A stretch of 64,000 bases of DNA from Isoetes taiwanensis. Taxonomy: Eukaryota; Streptophyta; Lycopodiopsida; Isoetales; Isoetaceae. Where the stretch lies: positions 1,690,182 through 1,754,181 of the forward strand of contig JAJEKV010000059.1 in NCBI GenBank assembly GCA_021234155.1. The letters are read 5' to 3'. Positions 23,511 through 33,352 of this stretch are shown here, piece by piece. Within the stretch, counting starts at the first letter, position 1, and the number at the start of each line of letters is the position of its first letter. The notes beneath the pieces were generated by a model, which was not told where the DNA came from, did not search any database, and saw only the letters and a program-made list of their open reading frames with translations. A program made the position numbers and the translations under genes.

Positions 23511-25790
23511 TGTTGCCCTGCTATGGCAACATGGCAAAGTGCCATCAAATCTTTTTTATGTTGCAGAGAAAAAGAAGATACTATGTTGAAGAACCAAGTG
23601 AAGACATTGAATTGGAATCAAGATCACACATTGAGAGGACCTAAGCATCTAGAAGTTTGGAAGACCCCTATGAAGTTTGCAAGCTATTAAAGTGGTATCT
23701 TTTCTCCTTCATATTGTCATTTCTATTCTCCTACCTCACACTCCACATTTCCAACGTTCCATTACCCCATACTATCATACATCTCACACATAGCCTTTTG
23801 TTCCATAGTTGACCTACCACTACCTAAGGCACATTTTCAAAGTGGTTACACAAAAGGATGGCCTAAGCATCAAGTTCTACATCATATTTTTTCATCATAT
23901 CATTCCATTATCACACACTCCATACCATGTGGCTATAAAAAAAGGAAGCATTTGAAAAGCTAAACACGAGTTTGCCTAGTCACCACCTCCAAGTGACATG
24001 GCATGATGACTAGATACATATGTCATCACTTACAAAGCCACATTGGTCCACTCACAATTTGCCACTTCCATATATCATTCACCAAGTTGCCACCTAAGCA
24101 ACAAGTGTCCACATCACCACATCACTCCATACCATTACATCACTCAACATCATTCCACATCATCACATCACCTTGCATCATCAAATGATGACTAGGCAAA
24201 TGTTGACCAAACCCAAAAAGTTGGTCAACCATAAGATTGAAATGATTGATAAATGTGCCTATTAGCCTTGTTCTCCCTCCTTGCCACCTCACCAAATCCC
24301 ATGTCCAATGCCTACTCACCCCATTCATTTTTCCTACAAAAATCAAAAGTATTGCATTTGAGAGTTTGATGATACCACCGATAGCCCTCATGGAATCATG
24401 CCACGGCACAAAAAATTTGAAAAAGAGTGCATATTGACCTTCTAAATGGCTTTCTTGGGAAGCGTGCTTCATTTGAAAAAATGGCAAAACCTACCTACAT
24501 CTACCCCCATCTATCTACCCTCTCATCCTCGCCAAGTGGCGTCCCCCCGGCATGCCAAGTCGAAACACGAAGCCGAAGCCTTGGTGGGGAGACCACGTAA
24601 TCAAGAGAGAGGAAAATAGCTCTCTATTTATACCTTAGCCTCTTTTTCGATTTTTGCACTCGTGGGATAATTGCTCTCAAGAAAACTCAGAACCCTAAAA
24701 ATGTGACTTGCCAAGAACTTGTTTTTGTCGATTGAACCAAAGCAATCATTACATTGGCTAACCATTCTTGTCTGTTACACCCAAAGAAATGTCTAAACCA
24801 ACCAAAAACATGGCCAAGATCCCGAATTTGCCAAGATCCGTAGGAAAGCAGAGTTTTTAAAAGGGGATTCATTCAAGAGAAAAGTGTGGGCTTTTTTGCG
24901 ATTCAAAGGCGGTACACGAAGTGTGAAGTCGGAATTGATTTGAGAGTTCCTCCCGCCTTAAGAGATCTATCCCGAGGCATATTATGATTGATTTGTATCC
25001 AAAAAATTCACGATTTGTGTGTTTTAGAGATGTCCTGTTGATTGACCATCTTGATCATTAACATGACGTCAAATGTGATGACTTTGATTCGGTTTAATGA
25101 AAATCGACCTTGGAAAATATCATTTGATGCATTTGTGTTTGAATTAATTCTAGAAATGGGAAGAAAAAGCCATACCTCACACTTTTGGTCACATACAAAG
25201 CTCTATTTGCATTGGTACAATCATTTAGGAAAGGAAAAACTAAAAAAAGGGGGGAGAAAGATCAACCCATCGATGTTTTAAAAGTCCGTCATACTTTTCA
25301 TGCTCATTAGATGCTCGACATACTTCTCGGACTGGTGACTTTTTAGCCACGAAAATAGCATGCTCTTATTGTGCAGGCCTCGTGTTCACTGTCTAAATTT
25401 AGTTGGATTGAAAATTCATCACCATTCTCATTTGGCAAAATTGAGTGCACTGTCCAGTCCATTGACCAACTTCTGACTTAGTCAAGAATCATTATTTCTC
25501 ACCAACCGTGAGGATTATTTGCATAGACTTTCTCCAACACTTTCTTCAGATATCATGGTAACATGCTATGCTTGTTTGGGTTCAAAATGTTGAATGCATT
25601 AATTTTTGTGCCTGTTAGAATAAGACTAGTTTTTTTGGCTTTTGGGAAACTAGTGAAATCTTGTTTTCTGGAAGTTTAAAAACAGATATTTTAGCACAGA
25701 GTGATCACCTCAAGTGATCTGGAGGTCCTAGACCAAGATTAGTGCTTCTTTGACCTGAGGTTGGTGGTTTAGCCAGGTTTGCCATCAACA
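23511..25790 (+). repeat. 3' LTR of the outer element
   Basis: A 2280-bp copy of 5681-7967, followed by the GGAAG target duplication. It lacks CTG at several places where the 5' copy has it (CCACCGATAG here against CCACCTGATAG) and has CAG or CTG at others where the 5' copy reads CG or CGG. Confidence 0.94.
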
Positions 25791-26075
25791 GGAAGCATCG
25801 AGTACCTTGAAGGTCGTGCGCATCTAACGCCTGCATAGTTCCAACTTGCACTAAGCCATGCACAACCAAAACATAGTATGCCAAGATTAAATTTAGATAA
25901 AAAGTGAAAGTTCTAGATTGCTTGCATAGTAAAGCTAAGAGAACAACTTCAAACGAACCTGAAGAATAACATCTAATGAATCGATCACTTTATAAAGCTC
26001 TCCCCATATTCTCTTGCTTTGGCCTTTGTCAACTCCATCATTTCCTAGTTGCTCTCCCGGTTGATTAAAAGCTTT
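25791..26075 (-). pseudogene. NUG2: NUG2/NOG2 pseudogene, upstream exons
   Basis: The exon at 26075-25959 (39 codons) ends [19 protein letters not shown], and its donor is GTTCGT. The next exon starts at 25830 (ALDAHDLQGTRC) and runs into the outer retrotransposon at 25791. Its remainder is at 5680-5615, where HIGKHLRENC is followed by a frameshift. In intact NUG2 these motifs precede NKCDL and ATKGW. Earlier N-terminal exons are not seen; a kinesin-like fragment lies next instead, so the pseudogene is also 5' truncated or rearranged. Confidence 0.82.
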
Positions 26076-26178
26076 CTGAATGCACATCATCAAACTGATC
26101 AGGGACCCATTTAATATGCTAATTTTCAAAATCAAAGTTCACAGTAGGCTATAAATTCTCACAGTAACAATAGCAAAC

Positions 26179-26700
26179 CTTAATATTGAACGTTTTGCCA
26201 GCTCCAGTCTTAAGAAGACAAAAACTTAATATAAAGAAAGAAAGATCAGAATGAACATTTCTTTCTACCTGATTATAAGTAAGAATTGTACTATTGATTG
26301 TATTTATAGCATTTATGTTATATAACAGAAGTAAAGATGTCAGAATGCATGTACTTATGAACATTTCCCAATATTCATATCACATGTAGGTTGGACGGTA
26401 CCTACCGGCATGGCCACAAACTCAAATACTTCGACTTGTGAAGAGTTTTTATAAAATACTCTGTCAAATGAGAAGGAGAGTTGGCTCTCTTTCTCATCAT
26501 GAGATGCACAAGAGACAATAATTAGGTTTCTTTGTATGATCCAGCTAGAACTCATGTTGATCGGACCTACCTTAAAATCAAAGGATATTTTGTCGATTAG
26601 GCAAATATTTTGTAAGCCATGCTCGCCCTCCTTGGCATTGTCAGGTTTGAATCTTATGCAAAGATTTGCAGCATGGCGGTGCCGGTTAGCCGGTTTGCAG
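26179..26700 (-). pseudogene. Kinesin motor-domain fragment
   Basis: Kinesins are microtubule motors. The minus strand holds FSFDRVFYKNSSQVEVFEFVAMP (split here: FSFDRVF, then SQVEVFEFVA), matching the region before the nucleotide pocket, with a GTAGGT donor after it. An exon at about 26211-26179 reads TGAGKTFNIK, the P-loop (GQTGSGKT in active kinesins). The exon that should hold DGYNVCIFAYGQ is absent, and the P-loop is preceded by K instead of Q. An upstream piece (NLCIRFKPDN) resembles the start of the motor. This is a broken gene copy. Confidence 0.6.
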
Positions 26701-26974
26701 AGCAGCCGCTCAGCAACAGTGACGACCGACAGTTTACAGGTTACAACAAGTGTCGAGCAGTTTTCGGTATATTCTAGGTATATGCTGTCTGGCATATACC
26801 ATGAACATGCGAAAAACCCACATAAGCAAGGGATTGCCCCTCTAGGGGCAACCCAATAATTATGACTACCTTAAAGTTATACATATTTAACATAAGTAAT
26901 CTAGATCGAAGAAAATGGCATATTTACTATGACCCACGTACTTAATAAACCAAGGCCATAGGTGTTTTTTAAGA

Positions 26975-27097
26975 ATTGTGTGGGGGAAGGGTAGTTGGGA
27001 CCCCTTTCCGGGTGGCCGATGGGGTCCCGCGACTGGCGGTAGCCGGGAGTGGGTCACCGACTCTGGAAAGGGGGACCAACTCCCCTTCCCCCACAAT
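26975..27097. mobile_element. GC-rich inverted-repeat MITE
   Basis: The left arm ATTGTGTGGGGGAAGGG and right arm CCCTTCCCCCACAAT (with one extra T in the left arm) are complementary, and pairing continues inward through AGTTGG and CCCCTTTCC. The whole 123 bp could fold into one hairpin. No target duplication is certain. Confidence 0.75.
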
Positions 27098-27119
27098 ATA
27101 GAAATAGGGGAGAATTTTT

Positions 27120-28040
27120 TTTCACCCCTTTTGCCCTATTTTCTTCTCCTCATCTGTGCCACTCCGTCGGGCGGCCATCTCTTCAGCCCATGCGAATGAA
27201 GGTGCTGGACCAGTTATATCTCTATTTCGGCAAGTAATGCAGGCGCTGGCCCAGTTACATGTCTATTACAGCGAGTTATGTTTCTCTGGGTATCAGGTAA
27301 GTTTTTTTATGCAAACTTCTTGCATGCAAGATTTTTCTTGTTAATAATCTTATCGTGTACGTTGCAGATGGTTATGGAGGATCGGGCCCTGCCAAATCTT
27401 GCTCTTAATGCTCAGGAGTCCTACAGAACTCTTAGTTTTAGAAAAATGGCAGTTCTTTTGGAATGTAAGTGCGGATGTGGAAATATGTTTAGTTGTATGC
27501 ACAGGTACTCAGAATGAACGAGTGAGGCAGCAGGGCAGGAAAAATGAAGGAAAGCTCTGATCTTTGAAGCTTTAGATGAGGGCCGCCCATGGAAACTTAT
27601 CCCCTTTCTCTGTAGAGTCTCCCTCATGGCTTAAATGCCGTTATTTTTTTGTTTCCAAACATCCTTGATATTATGTTTCTTCATTACCTTTTATCAAATA
27701 TAGTAGAGTCAGCCATGCTGGAATGGCAGTTTCAGTGCCTTCTTGAAGAATCTGACCTTCGTTGTACTGCTTCTTTGCAGGAAAAATGGGATTTTGCTAT
27801 TGGTTTTTTTCTGGAGAATCAGAGGTTTTTTTTGTGTTTGTAAAAATTACAGTGGCTTTTGAATGTTTAAAACCGACAGTGGCTTTTGATCTTTGAATGC
27901 AAAACCAATTTTGGTTTTTGAATCTGAAGTTGGTTTTAAATTTCAACATGTATTGAATGAAAAAAATCACGTGCTGGAACAAGTATTGAACTGAAGCTGA
28001 AAAAACAAGAAAAGAACAAGTGACCGGTCGAACATGTAAT
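27120..28040 (+). other. Intergenic stretch with one possible small exon
   Basis: A 43-bp imperfect tandem repeat (GGTGCTGGACCAGTTA and GGCGCTGGCCCAGTTA) lies at about 27200-27285. A candidate exon at 27369-27464 sits between a TTGCAG acceptor and a GTAAGT donor and encodes MVMEDRALPNLALNAQESYR and about 12 more residues. No family is recognised and no neighbouring exons were found. Confidence 0.3.
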
Positions 28041-28042
28041 CC

Positions 28043-28158
28043 GGAATTAGGGTACCCAACTTCTATTCTGGGTTGTGGCGTTGCCACGTGTCAACTGGAA
28101 TTAGGGTACCCAACTTCTATTCCGGGTTGTAGGCGTTGCCACGTGTCAACATATAAAT
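28043..28158 (+). promoter_or_regulatory. Tandemly duplicated G-box/ABRE element with TATA box
   Basis: Two units of 54-55 bp (28043-28096 and 28097-28151) each end in GCCACGTGTCAAC, a G-box/ABRE core (CACGTG, ACGTGTC). A TATAAAT follows at 28152. Such elements bind bZIP/bHLH factors in plants. The downstream transcript is not identified; no clear ORF starts nearby. Confidence 0.55.
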
Positions 28159-28159
28159 G

Positions 28160-29220
28160 CACCGTAGACAAAAAAAAATTCGACCCTATTTCTATATTGT
28201 ACGTAATATCACAGTTCACAGATCAAGAACAACGAACAGTTCATGGTTGAAAGCTATTTCCAAAGAAAGGAATAATGGATTTTTATAACAGATTTAAAGT
28301 ACCCCAAACAATGCCTCGTCAGACATTATTTCTGGAATTGCAGAAATATCCCCAATATATAAACAAGAGCTGTTATTTGGCATTTCTGTTACAAAACTCG
28401 AAATGTTTATTTTGATACAGGAGACAAAAAGACCGCTATTCATGAAGTTACATCTCGGCAGCAGAATCTAGCTTTGTATTACAACAAATAGCTGACTTAA
28501 AATGACTTTGAAAACTACAATACACTCAATGAGTGCTATTTTTAGTCATATGGAGATCTAAATATTTGCAAGTTATGTCTAATTTTAAATAACTGCTGAT
28601 AAACACCACAACAAATGCAGGCATTACCGTCTTGTATAGCATAAAAATCTGTATCAGGCCCTTGCAGATTATCGCAATCCAACCGTCACCCGCCGTCGGA
28701 TCTTAGCATGGTTATAATGCATAACTTCCCGAATATTCTACTTCAAAGAATATTCCAGTGATTATTAATGATAATCTCTCGAATATGCCATAATCACCGA
28801 AGATGCTTTTTGCGATGGCTCTGTTTTGGGGATTCGTCTGCATTTTGCTATGGCACTCTGTTTTGGCAACTCGATCGAATCAACTGCACTTCATCTATGC
28901 TCCGATTCATCTGCACCTGTTTTTTGCTTTAGTTTTGCAGATGCATCTGTGTGGATTCGTCTGCATCTATTTTTGGCTTCAACGCCGGTTCGTAGGGGCC
29001 ATAGCTGGTTTGGGCCGACAGAAAGAAGCTCATCTGCATCTCTGATTTGGGGCTTCAACTTCGGTTGGTTGCCTTGCCTTTTCCTGTTTCTTCTTAAGAA
29101 TGATTTTTTGTTTTTGCACCTGTTCTTATACTTATTTTTACTTCAGACAAGAAGCCCATATGCAGAAAATATGTACTCTTAAGCTTGCAGAGCTTTTGGG
29201 GCATCTCAAACGATAGTTAG
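28160..29220. other. No supported gene
   Basis: AT-rich sequence. From 28803 a frame with repeated GATTCGTCTGCAT/GATTCATCTGCAC motifs is open for 80 codons, but its internal repetition suggests non-coding or transcribed leader sequence. Nothing is recognised. Confidence 0.4.
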
Positions 29221-29221
29221 G

Positions 29222-29283
29222 AAGTAGAAATCATGCAAAATCCGGCGCAAATAAGTAGAAATCATGCAAAATCCGGCGCAGAT
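29222..29283 (+). repeat. 31-bp tandem duplication
   Basis: AAGTAGAAATCATGCAAAAT followed by CCGGCGCA occurs twice in tandem with a 31-bp period and one difference (AAATA/AGATA). Confidence 0.85.
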
Positions 29284-29402
29284 AACAGGTGCAGATGAAG
29301 CCGAAACAGAGATCTTTGTTGGAGTTGTTTTAAAACGGAGTAAAATGTGGCCTTCCTTACCTTACCTCCAGCTGAAGAATAGTGGAATCTGCTCGGGCAT
29401 GT

Positions 29403-29511
29403 GGTTAAGGGAGGTCAACCTCCTCCTCTCGGGGGCCATGCAAAATAACCCTCTCGGCCTGCGGCCTCGAGGGTTATTTTGCATAACCCCCTCAAGGAGG
29501 AGGTTAACCTC
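29403..29511. mobile_element. Palindromic MITE with 9-bp target duplication
   Basis: Long inverted repeats: GGGAGGTCAACCTCCTCC...GCAAAATAACCC pairs with GGGTTATTTTGC...GGAGGAGGTTAACCTCC. The 9-bp CGGGCATGT occurs on both sides (29394-29402 and 29512-29520). A 9-bp duplication is typical of Mutator-like elements. A related copy lies at about 49771-49875. Confidence 0.8.
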
Positions 29512-29611
29512 CGGGCATGTTTTTTGGTAAACCGTCTGCTCAGTTCTTATATGGTTAACTAAATTTCTTTGTAATAAATATATTAATATGTTCTTTGTCT
29601 GAACTACTTAG

Positions 29612-29922
29612 GTGCTGGGTTGTTTGGGAACTTAGCGGATTCATCCCTGGGAAGAAAAGGAGCTTTAAGATTATCTTGTATTGTTACATCCTTGTTTGGA
29701 ATTCTTACTTGTCTATCTCCCAACTACTGGTATTATCTGGTAGCAAGAGGATTGACAGGCTTAGGTTGCGCCGGAGTCGGGCTGTGCTCTTTTGTTCTAG
29801 CTACAGAACCTGTAGGGCCATCAAAAAGAGGAGCTGCAGGGATGTCTGCCTTCTACTTCTTCTCAGTAGGAACCATCATTCTTCCAGCATTGGCATATCT
29901 CTCAAGTTCTTGGAGATACCTT
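29612..29922 (+). pseudogene. Organic cation/carnitine transporter exon (MFS), isolated
   Basis: After an AG acceptor at 29610-29611 the frame encodes AGLFGNLADSSLGRKGAL (the MFS loop 2-3 motif G-x-L-A-D-x-x-G-R-K), GLTGLGCAGVGLCSFVL, EPVGPSKRGAAG and LPALAYLSSSWRYL. In plant organic cation/carnitine transporters (OCT family) this covers about TM2 to TM6. The exon has no GT donor at its end and stops at about 29931; no other OCT exons are visible. I read it as a fragment, possibly left by transposition or gene decay, 75 bp upstream of the bL36 gene. Confidence 0.72.
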
Positions 29923-29964
29923 TTCCCATAACCTAAAATGTTTTCCAAAAATGTTTCTTATCGT

Positions 29965-30005
29965 CGGGCCGGAACCCTAAAAGTGTAGTTTGCCCTAGCA
30001 AAACC
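29965..30005 (+). promoter_or_regulatory. Telo-box and site-II-like motif upstream of the bL36 gene
   Basis: AACCCTAA at 29973-29980 is a telo-box, and GGGCC at about 29966-29970 resembles a site II (TGGGCY) core. In plants this pair is common in the proximal region of ribosomal protein genes. The ATG lies 25 bp downstream, so the motifs may sit in the leader. Confidence 0.5.
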
Positions 30006-30593
30006 ATGAAGGTGAGAGCGTCGGTGAAGCGCCTGTGCGAGTTTTGCAGAGTGGTAAGACGCAGGAACACCGTCTATATTCTTTGCTCTTCCAAAAATAA
30101 ACACAAGCAAAGGCAGGGCATCGTTATGCTTGCTTTCCAAACACCAGATTCGTAAGTAGTACAATATGCTCTCTCATTTCCTTTCTGTTTATGCTGTAGA
30201 ATATCTCTTTCTGTTTGGCTCACCTCGTGAGAGGTCAGTTGCGAGGGCAATAAAATTAAAGCCAGTTCTAATTGCCACTTGAATTGTTATGCTCCCAGCA
30301 ATAAATAGCTAAGATTTTGCTTAAAACCTTGTTTTGGACATGACCAATATTGTATTGATGTTGCTTCATTGAAAAATTTGAGTCTTTTTGCTTGACTGTT
30401 CTCTTTCGTATGTTTTATGGTGTATACCATATGAAGTGCGTGATAGGCTGTAATTAAGTTATGCCCAATTGTGAGATTTTATATTTCTGATGCAGAAAAC
30501 GTTTTGTGATCTCTTTACAGGACAGAAGACTCAAAGAATGATCATTGTTCCCCTAATGGAGGTGTTGGCTTGGCATCAATTCTTTCTGATTAA
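30006..30593 (+). CDS. rpl36: Ribosomal protein bL36, organellar type, two exons
   Basis: bL36 is a small zinc-binding protein of the large subunit in bacterial-type ribosomes; nuclear copies in plants serve the mitochondrion. Exon 1 (30006-30151) encodes [20 protein letters not shown], then VYILCSS and KHKQRQG, matching the family signature C-x2-C...C...H-K-Q-R-Q-G. A GTAAGT donor follows. Exon 2 (30521-30593, acceptor TTTACAG) ends [11 protein letters not shown] and stop. The phase is kept: 219 nt, 72 residues. Bacterial bL36 is about 38 residues, so about 34 form a plant-type C-terminal extension. No targeting peptide precedes the core, as in plant mitochondrial L36. It looks intact and is the best candidate for a working gene here. 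Confidence 0.88.
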
Positions 30594-30887
30594 TGTTCCA
30601 GTTCCGATTAAACGGTTCTAAATTGTAAGGTTTTGATGTGCAATAACTTCTCAAGTGACTATAAATGTGCAATTCTTATCCTTCCTCTCTTTTATATGAC
30701 TAAAAGTGGATGAGCATGATATAGCTATGCACAAATTGGAGAACATCTTTATATAAAAGCACAAGTTGAGCCATTGCTGATTTGAGGTGTTGTGCTGTGT
30801 GTATAAATCTGAACTTGCACAAATGTTCATCATGTAATGCTAGTTCTAATATTACTTTTGTAGATCTTTTCCTTTTTGTCTCTTTAG

Positions 30888-32217
30888 TCCTTAACCCTTT
30901 TGTCAAGCTCTTGGTCTCCGCTTGCTTCTTTCTTCTCTTTGATGGTATGAATGATTATTGTACATAATGGAATGACTTAAAATCAATGATAGTATCATGA
31001 TTTTCTATGAACATAAACGACACTTGCGTGGCATCTTTCAAAGAGTTCACCGTTTTAGGCTTAACAATTTTATTTTCGGGAATATTTGTCATTTTTAGTG
31101 CGAAATTACACATGTAACTGTCCAGGAATGGTATTTTTATGTTCTGGGCAGGGGATGGAGGTGTTTTGTCCCTAAACACATCAGAAATTTTTGGAGCAAT
31201 TTTGAAGATACTTGCTGTAAGTTCTCTTCTCACATTTAAGGATATGAACAAGGATCTTAAATTTCTATTCTCCGAGTTTTTATAGCAATGAATTGCTGAG
31301 GTGGTTGTGCCCAAGATCTTGAGCCCCCGACCCGATAGGGAGGGTATAGCAAGAAATAAAATAGTGTTTTTTTATTGGTGGGCTCAAGCATATAATACCA
31401 TATAGCAGCTGAAGCATATATCAAAGTTTTAATACATCTTCAAGATGTAGGGAATTTCTACATGTAGTTATGGAATTGGCCCTCCTTAACTTGTAATTTG
31501 CTATAGGAAGGCTAGAAAGGTTTTTAACAAAATTATAATGTTTCTATTTAAAGAAGCGGCATCATGGTGTTATCTATATTGTGACTATAAGCTGTAAGAA
31601 ATCAAGAGTCCCTTGCTCTGCCAAGTCTGCTCCCACGCCACCCATTTAGACTCTCTCACATCCCCATGCGCACATATGGATGTTTCGTACCTATGAATTA
31701 TTTTTACTTTTGTACTTATATGCTGACATTTTGCATTTACATAAGGTCTAAAAAGCTTGGCATGCACAGGCTGTATCGGTTGCTGTTAAAATAATATTGG
31801 AGCAGTACAAGGCAAGACTGGTTTACCTGAAGTTTCAAAAGTTTACACTCGACACTGGCACACCTCAGTCATAGGTCCATTCCGACCTCACTAAATTTTT
31901 GCTATTATGTCTGTAAAACAATGTAGGTGTGTGAGATTGTTGGTCTTGGTTTTAGCATTGTAGTTGGATGCAGTGATCCTTAGTAGCATCAAGCTTCATG
32001 CCAATCTCATAGCAGAATATTCTAGAAGTCCATTTATCTTGTCCTCATAGTGGAGTGCATTCATGGAATAGACATGCAGATATTCTACATTCTTTTTATT
32101 TTTTAATCAATGTTCCTTATGTGTAAAACAGCCAATGAAATATCCGATACAAGTCAGGAAGCCACTTCGATGGCAGATGATGACTCAAGTGGAACAAATG
32201 AAAGCAGTTCAGACTAG
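30888..32217 (+). CDS. Putative multi-exon gene of unknown function (partial)
   Basis: Candidate exons share splice signals and phase: 30888-30944 (LNPFVKLLVSACFFLLFD, hydrophobic), 31152-31216 (DGGVLSLNTSEIFGAILKIL, donor GTAAGT), 31770-31820 (AVSVAVKIILEQYKARL) and a last exon at 32132-32217 ending ADDDSSGTNESSSD and TAG. The last junction is out of phase, so an exon between 31820 and 32132 is missing from my model. A membrane segment followed by an acidic Ser-rich tail is suggested. No family is recognised and the 5' exons are unknown. Confidence 0.35.
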
Positions 32218-32599
32218 GAGAACAAATATTTTATGCTAGCAACAAAGTTGTAAAGGACACTGTCAAGCCAGCTTCAACTTCCACGTGCAATCACAAGAGA
32301 AATGGTTGGGAGGATTGTGTCTTCAATTTTGCATACATTTTGCAGATATACAAATGTTCATCTCAATTCAAAGACATTTTTTGCTTTTTGGTAGTTCAAC
32401 GGCATGTACATTTGATTGTAAAGGATCCTGCAGAAGTTGGAGAAATATTTTCCTCAAGCAAGAGGGTACTGTTGTTGGCAACAGATCTGTATCTAATTTT
32501 AATCCAGAAAAGTTTGACAAATCAAGTTATACCTTTTTCAGACGGAAAGTGGTGCAGGCCAGAAATTTCTGATATTATTGTACTTTCATAGCAAAATTC

Positions 32600-33352
32600 A
32601 ATGGAATTTTTTTTTAGCATCTTTGGCTTCTATAGTCTTTGCTTTTATATTCCCTTATAATATAAAAAAACACGGGTTTTGTAATAAAATGCTGGGTTAA
32701 TATCCTAAGGTGGAGTACTATGGTCTCTCAACGTATCACCAAACTTGACACAAAAAGCATAATTAGATATTAATTCTAGAATCACGTATCCTTACAATCT
32801 ATAAAAACTTGACACAAGAAGCATAGTTAGATATTAATACTAGAATCACGTATACTCACAATCTCTAATCGCATTGAAATCATGCAAAGAAAAGCACACT
32901 AATTTTCTTTACTTGTATTGGTATCGTGGAAGAAAAAACATACTAGTATATCTAAACCAATCATAGTCTTATTGATAATTAAGCACAATAAAATATCATA
33001 ATAACTAGACACTTAAAATTACAAAGATGATTAATTACGATAAAATAACATACTAATTACACACGCAAAATTACAATGTCAAAAGACAAGCGATAATAGA
33101 TGTGATCAAATACCATTCCGATTAACTTCATAAATTAAGTAGTAGCACACATCATACATTTAAGCTGTCATAAAAACTACCTATAAATTATCATCTTTCA
33201 ATACCATGTGAAGAAACAATATTTGTTTGTCACATTATAAAATTGCTAGATGAACTGTATTGTATAAGTAGATATGGTTTGTAAACTTTTTGGCCCACAT
33301 ACTGGTATTGATTTTAAGAGTTGGTTTTCATTAATTAATCATTAGAATAAAA
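32600..33352. other. AT-rich intergenic stretch with tandem repeat
   Basis: Two about-62-bp units at 32744-32803 and 32807-32866 share AACTTGACACAA, TTAGATATTAAT and CTAGAATCACGTAT. The remainder is very AT-rich with no gene. Confidence 0.7.

Larger units (their letters stand above)
5681..25790 (+). mobile_element. 20.1-kb Ty3/gypsy-type LTR retrotransposon (outer element)
   Basis: Two long near-identical LTRs (5681-7967 and 23511-25790) start TGTTG and end CAACA. The flanking 5-bp target duplication GGAAG occurs at 5676-5680 and 25791-25795. Removing the element restores a continuous NUG2 exon. The internal region holds gag (split by the inner element), three zinc knuckles, a protease remnant, a short RT-end/RNase H remnant and an integrase. 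The catalytic RT core is missing, so this copy cannot move on its own. The type of protease and the integrase suggest an Athila/Tat-like lineage; that placement is inference. Confidence 0.93.

Noticed and set aside
5681-25790. RIP-like or deamination explanation for LTR differences
   Set aside because: Those give C-to-T and G-to-A; here CAG/CTG is exchanged with CG/CGG or shortened.
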